From Halodesulfurarchaeum sp. (GTDB lineage: Archaea > Halobacteriota > Halobacteria > Halobacteriales > Halobacteriaceae): a stretch of 5,947 nt of DNA. This document shows positions 5,575 to 5,947 of the stretch, piece by piece. The notes under the pieces were generated by a model that saw only the letters and a program-made list of their open reading frames with translations, searched no databases and was not told the DNA's origin. Numbering within the stretch: position 1 is the first letter of the stretch; every line of letters begins with the position of its first letter. A program made the translations under genes and the position numbers. The stretch spans positions 1 to 5,947 of the forward strand of contig JAGXLJ010000086.1 in the NCBI GenBank assembly GCA_018334775.1, in the 5' to 3' direction.

Positions 5575-5587
5575 GATTGATTACGTA
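5575..5587 (+). promoter_or_regulatory. Possible TATA-like box of the 34-residue zinc-finger gene
   Basis: GATTGATTACGTA is centred about 26 bases before the ATG at 5607, the spacing seen for the other leaderless genes here. The match to a haloarchaeal TATA consensus is weak. Confidence 0.3.
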
Positions 5588-5606
5588 CTACAGACCATGT
5601 TACTCT

Positions 5607-5711
5607 ATGCCAAAGTGTGACCATTGCGGAGAAGACGTAGACCACACTTGGAAGCACCCCCTATCCGACGAGCGGGTGTGCCGAGCATGCCATCCGGTGC
5701 CGTCTGTGTGA
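5607..5711 (+). CDS. 34-residue zinc-finger micro-protein
   Basis: ATG 5607 to TGA 5711 encodes a very small protein that opens MPKCDHCGEDV and contains CDHC (residues 4-7) and CRAC (25-28), 17 residues apart, predicted to bind one zinc ion. The M-P-x-C-x-x-C-G opening is typical of short haloarchaeal zinc-finger proteins that I associate with the DUF7563 group. This one is shorter than those I recall, because it stops six residues after the last Cys. The same frame is open upstream to 5475, but that extension is Gly/Arg-rich with no motif, so the internal ATG with a weak TATA-like box at leaderless spacing is preferred. It converges with the 50-residue zinc-ribbon gene, 54 bases away. Function is unknown. 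Confidence 0.75.
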   Translation: MPKCDHCGEDVDHTWKHPLSDERVCRACHPVPSV

Positions 5712-5765
5712 CGGAGGACGACGCGTCCACTTGCCCTGCGTCCGTTGAGCTCTGAGCCTCGCTCA

Positions 5766-5918
5766 TCACTCCGGGCTGACGACATCTCCACACGCCGGAC
5801 ACTCCGCCCAGATGCCGGTCGTTCCGTCGGCTTTCTCGTACTCAATAAGGAGCCACGCCCTGGAGATATCCTCTCCACACTCCGGACACCGACCGAGTAC
5901 CGACGTGTTCTGTGTCAT
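5766..5918 (-). CDS. 50-residue zinc-ribbon micro-protein (DUF7837-like)
   Basis: Minus-strand frame from ATG 5918 to TGA 5766. The sequence opens MTQNTSVLGRCPECGEDISR, continues through WLLIEYEKADGTTGIWAE and closes with CPACGDVVSPE. CPEC (residues 11-14) and CPAC (40-43) are both followed by G, giving two CPxCG knuckles 25 residues apart, with a two-strand hairpin (WLLIEYE / GIWAEC) between them. The pattern R-C-P-x-C, then a LIEYE strand, then AECPxC matches small haloarchaeal zinc-binding proteins that I recall being grouped as DUF7837. The protein is complete at this length and acidic. No Shine-Dalgarno site precedes the ATG, and any TATA box would sit at or beyond the window edge. Function is unknown. 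Confidence 0.88.
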   Translation of the reverse strand: MTQNTSVLGRCPECGEDISRAWLLIEYEKADGTTGIWAECPACGDVVSPE

Positions 5919-5947
5919 GAAGGGGGAGGGAGCGTGTGACATTGACC

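Noticed and set aside
5475..5606. Longer N-terminus for the 34-residue zinc-finger protein
   Set aside because: The 44 upstream residues are Gly/Arg/Pro-rich without motif, whereas MPKC at 5607 matches the usual opening of such proteins.
1..5947. CRISPR array, tRNA or rRNA genes
   Set aside because: No regularly spaced repeats, no cloverleaf-like tRNA sequence and no rRNA motifs were seen on either strand.

Overview
The window reads as chromosomal DNA of a halophilic archaeon (class Halobacteria). It is GC-rich, and its proteins are acidic, rich in Asp/Glu and poor in Lys. Start codons mostly lack a Shine-Dalgarno site and instead have an AT-rich TATA-like box about 25-28 bases upstream, as in leaderless haloarchaeal transcripts. 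The long antisense open frames are the usual by-product of high GC. Several products belong to types typical of this group: paired flavin-barrel proteins, a stand-alone CBS-pair protein and very small double-CxxC zinc-ribbon proteins.

Layout. Bases 1-226 hold the last 74 codons of a membrane transporter, probably an APC-type amino-acid permease. Bases 227-1092 contain no gene I can support, only a possible insertion-sequence end near 505 and a hydrophobic frame from about 674. A two-CBS-domain protein lies on the minus strand (1093-1500). It is followed by a broken remnant of an NAD(P)/FAD-dependent oxidoreductase (1660-1884, minus) that still carries the IYAAGDVA motif.

The central block (2084-4681) is three plus-strand genes: a pyridoxamine-5'-phosphate-oxidase-like (PNPOx) protein, a 467-residue FAD-dependent dehydrogenase of the fumarate reductase/tricarballylate dehydrogenase (TcuA-like) type, and a second PNPOx-like protein. 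The two PNPOx genes each have their own TATA-like box and share an LSLAK....Y.IPVSF core, so the flavoprotein is bracketed by two related, probably flavin-binding, split-barrel proteins. No iron-sulfur or membrane partner for the dehydrogenase is visible here.

The last 1.2 kb (4860-5918) is a cluster of micro-proteins: four small double-CxxC zinc-ribbon genes of 90, 51, 34 and 50 residues in alternating orientation (+, -, +, -), plus a weaker 45-residue antisense candidate. Three of the four are shorter than 60 codons and easily missed. The 51-residue gene has the clearest control region: two CGATAAAT boxes and a perfect 15-base palindrome between the proximal TATA-like box and the start codon. 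Nothing shows how the cluster works, but its density, shared N-termini and operator-like site make it the most interesting part of the window.
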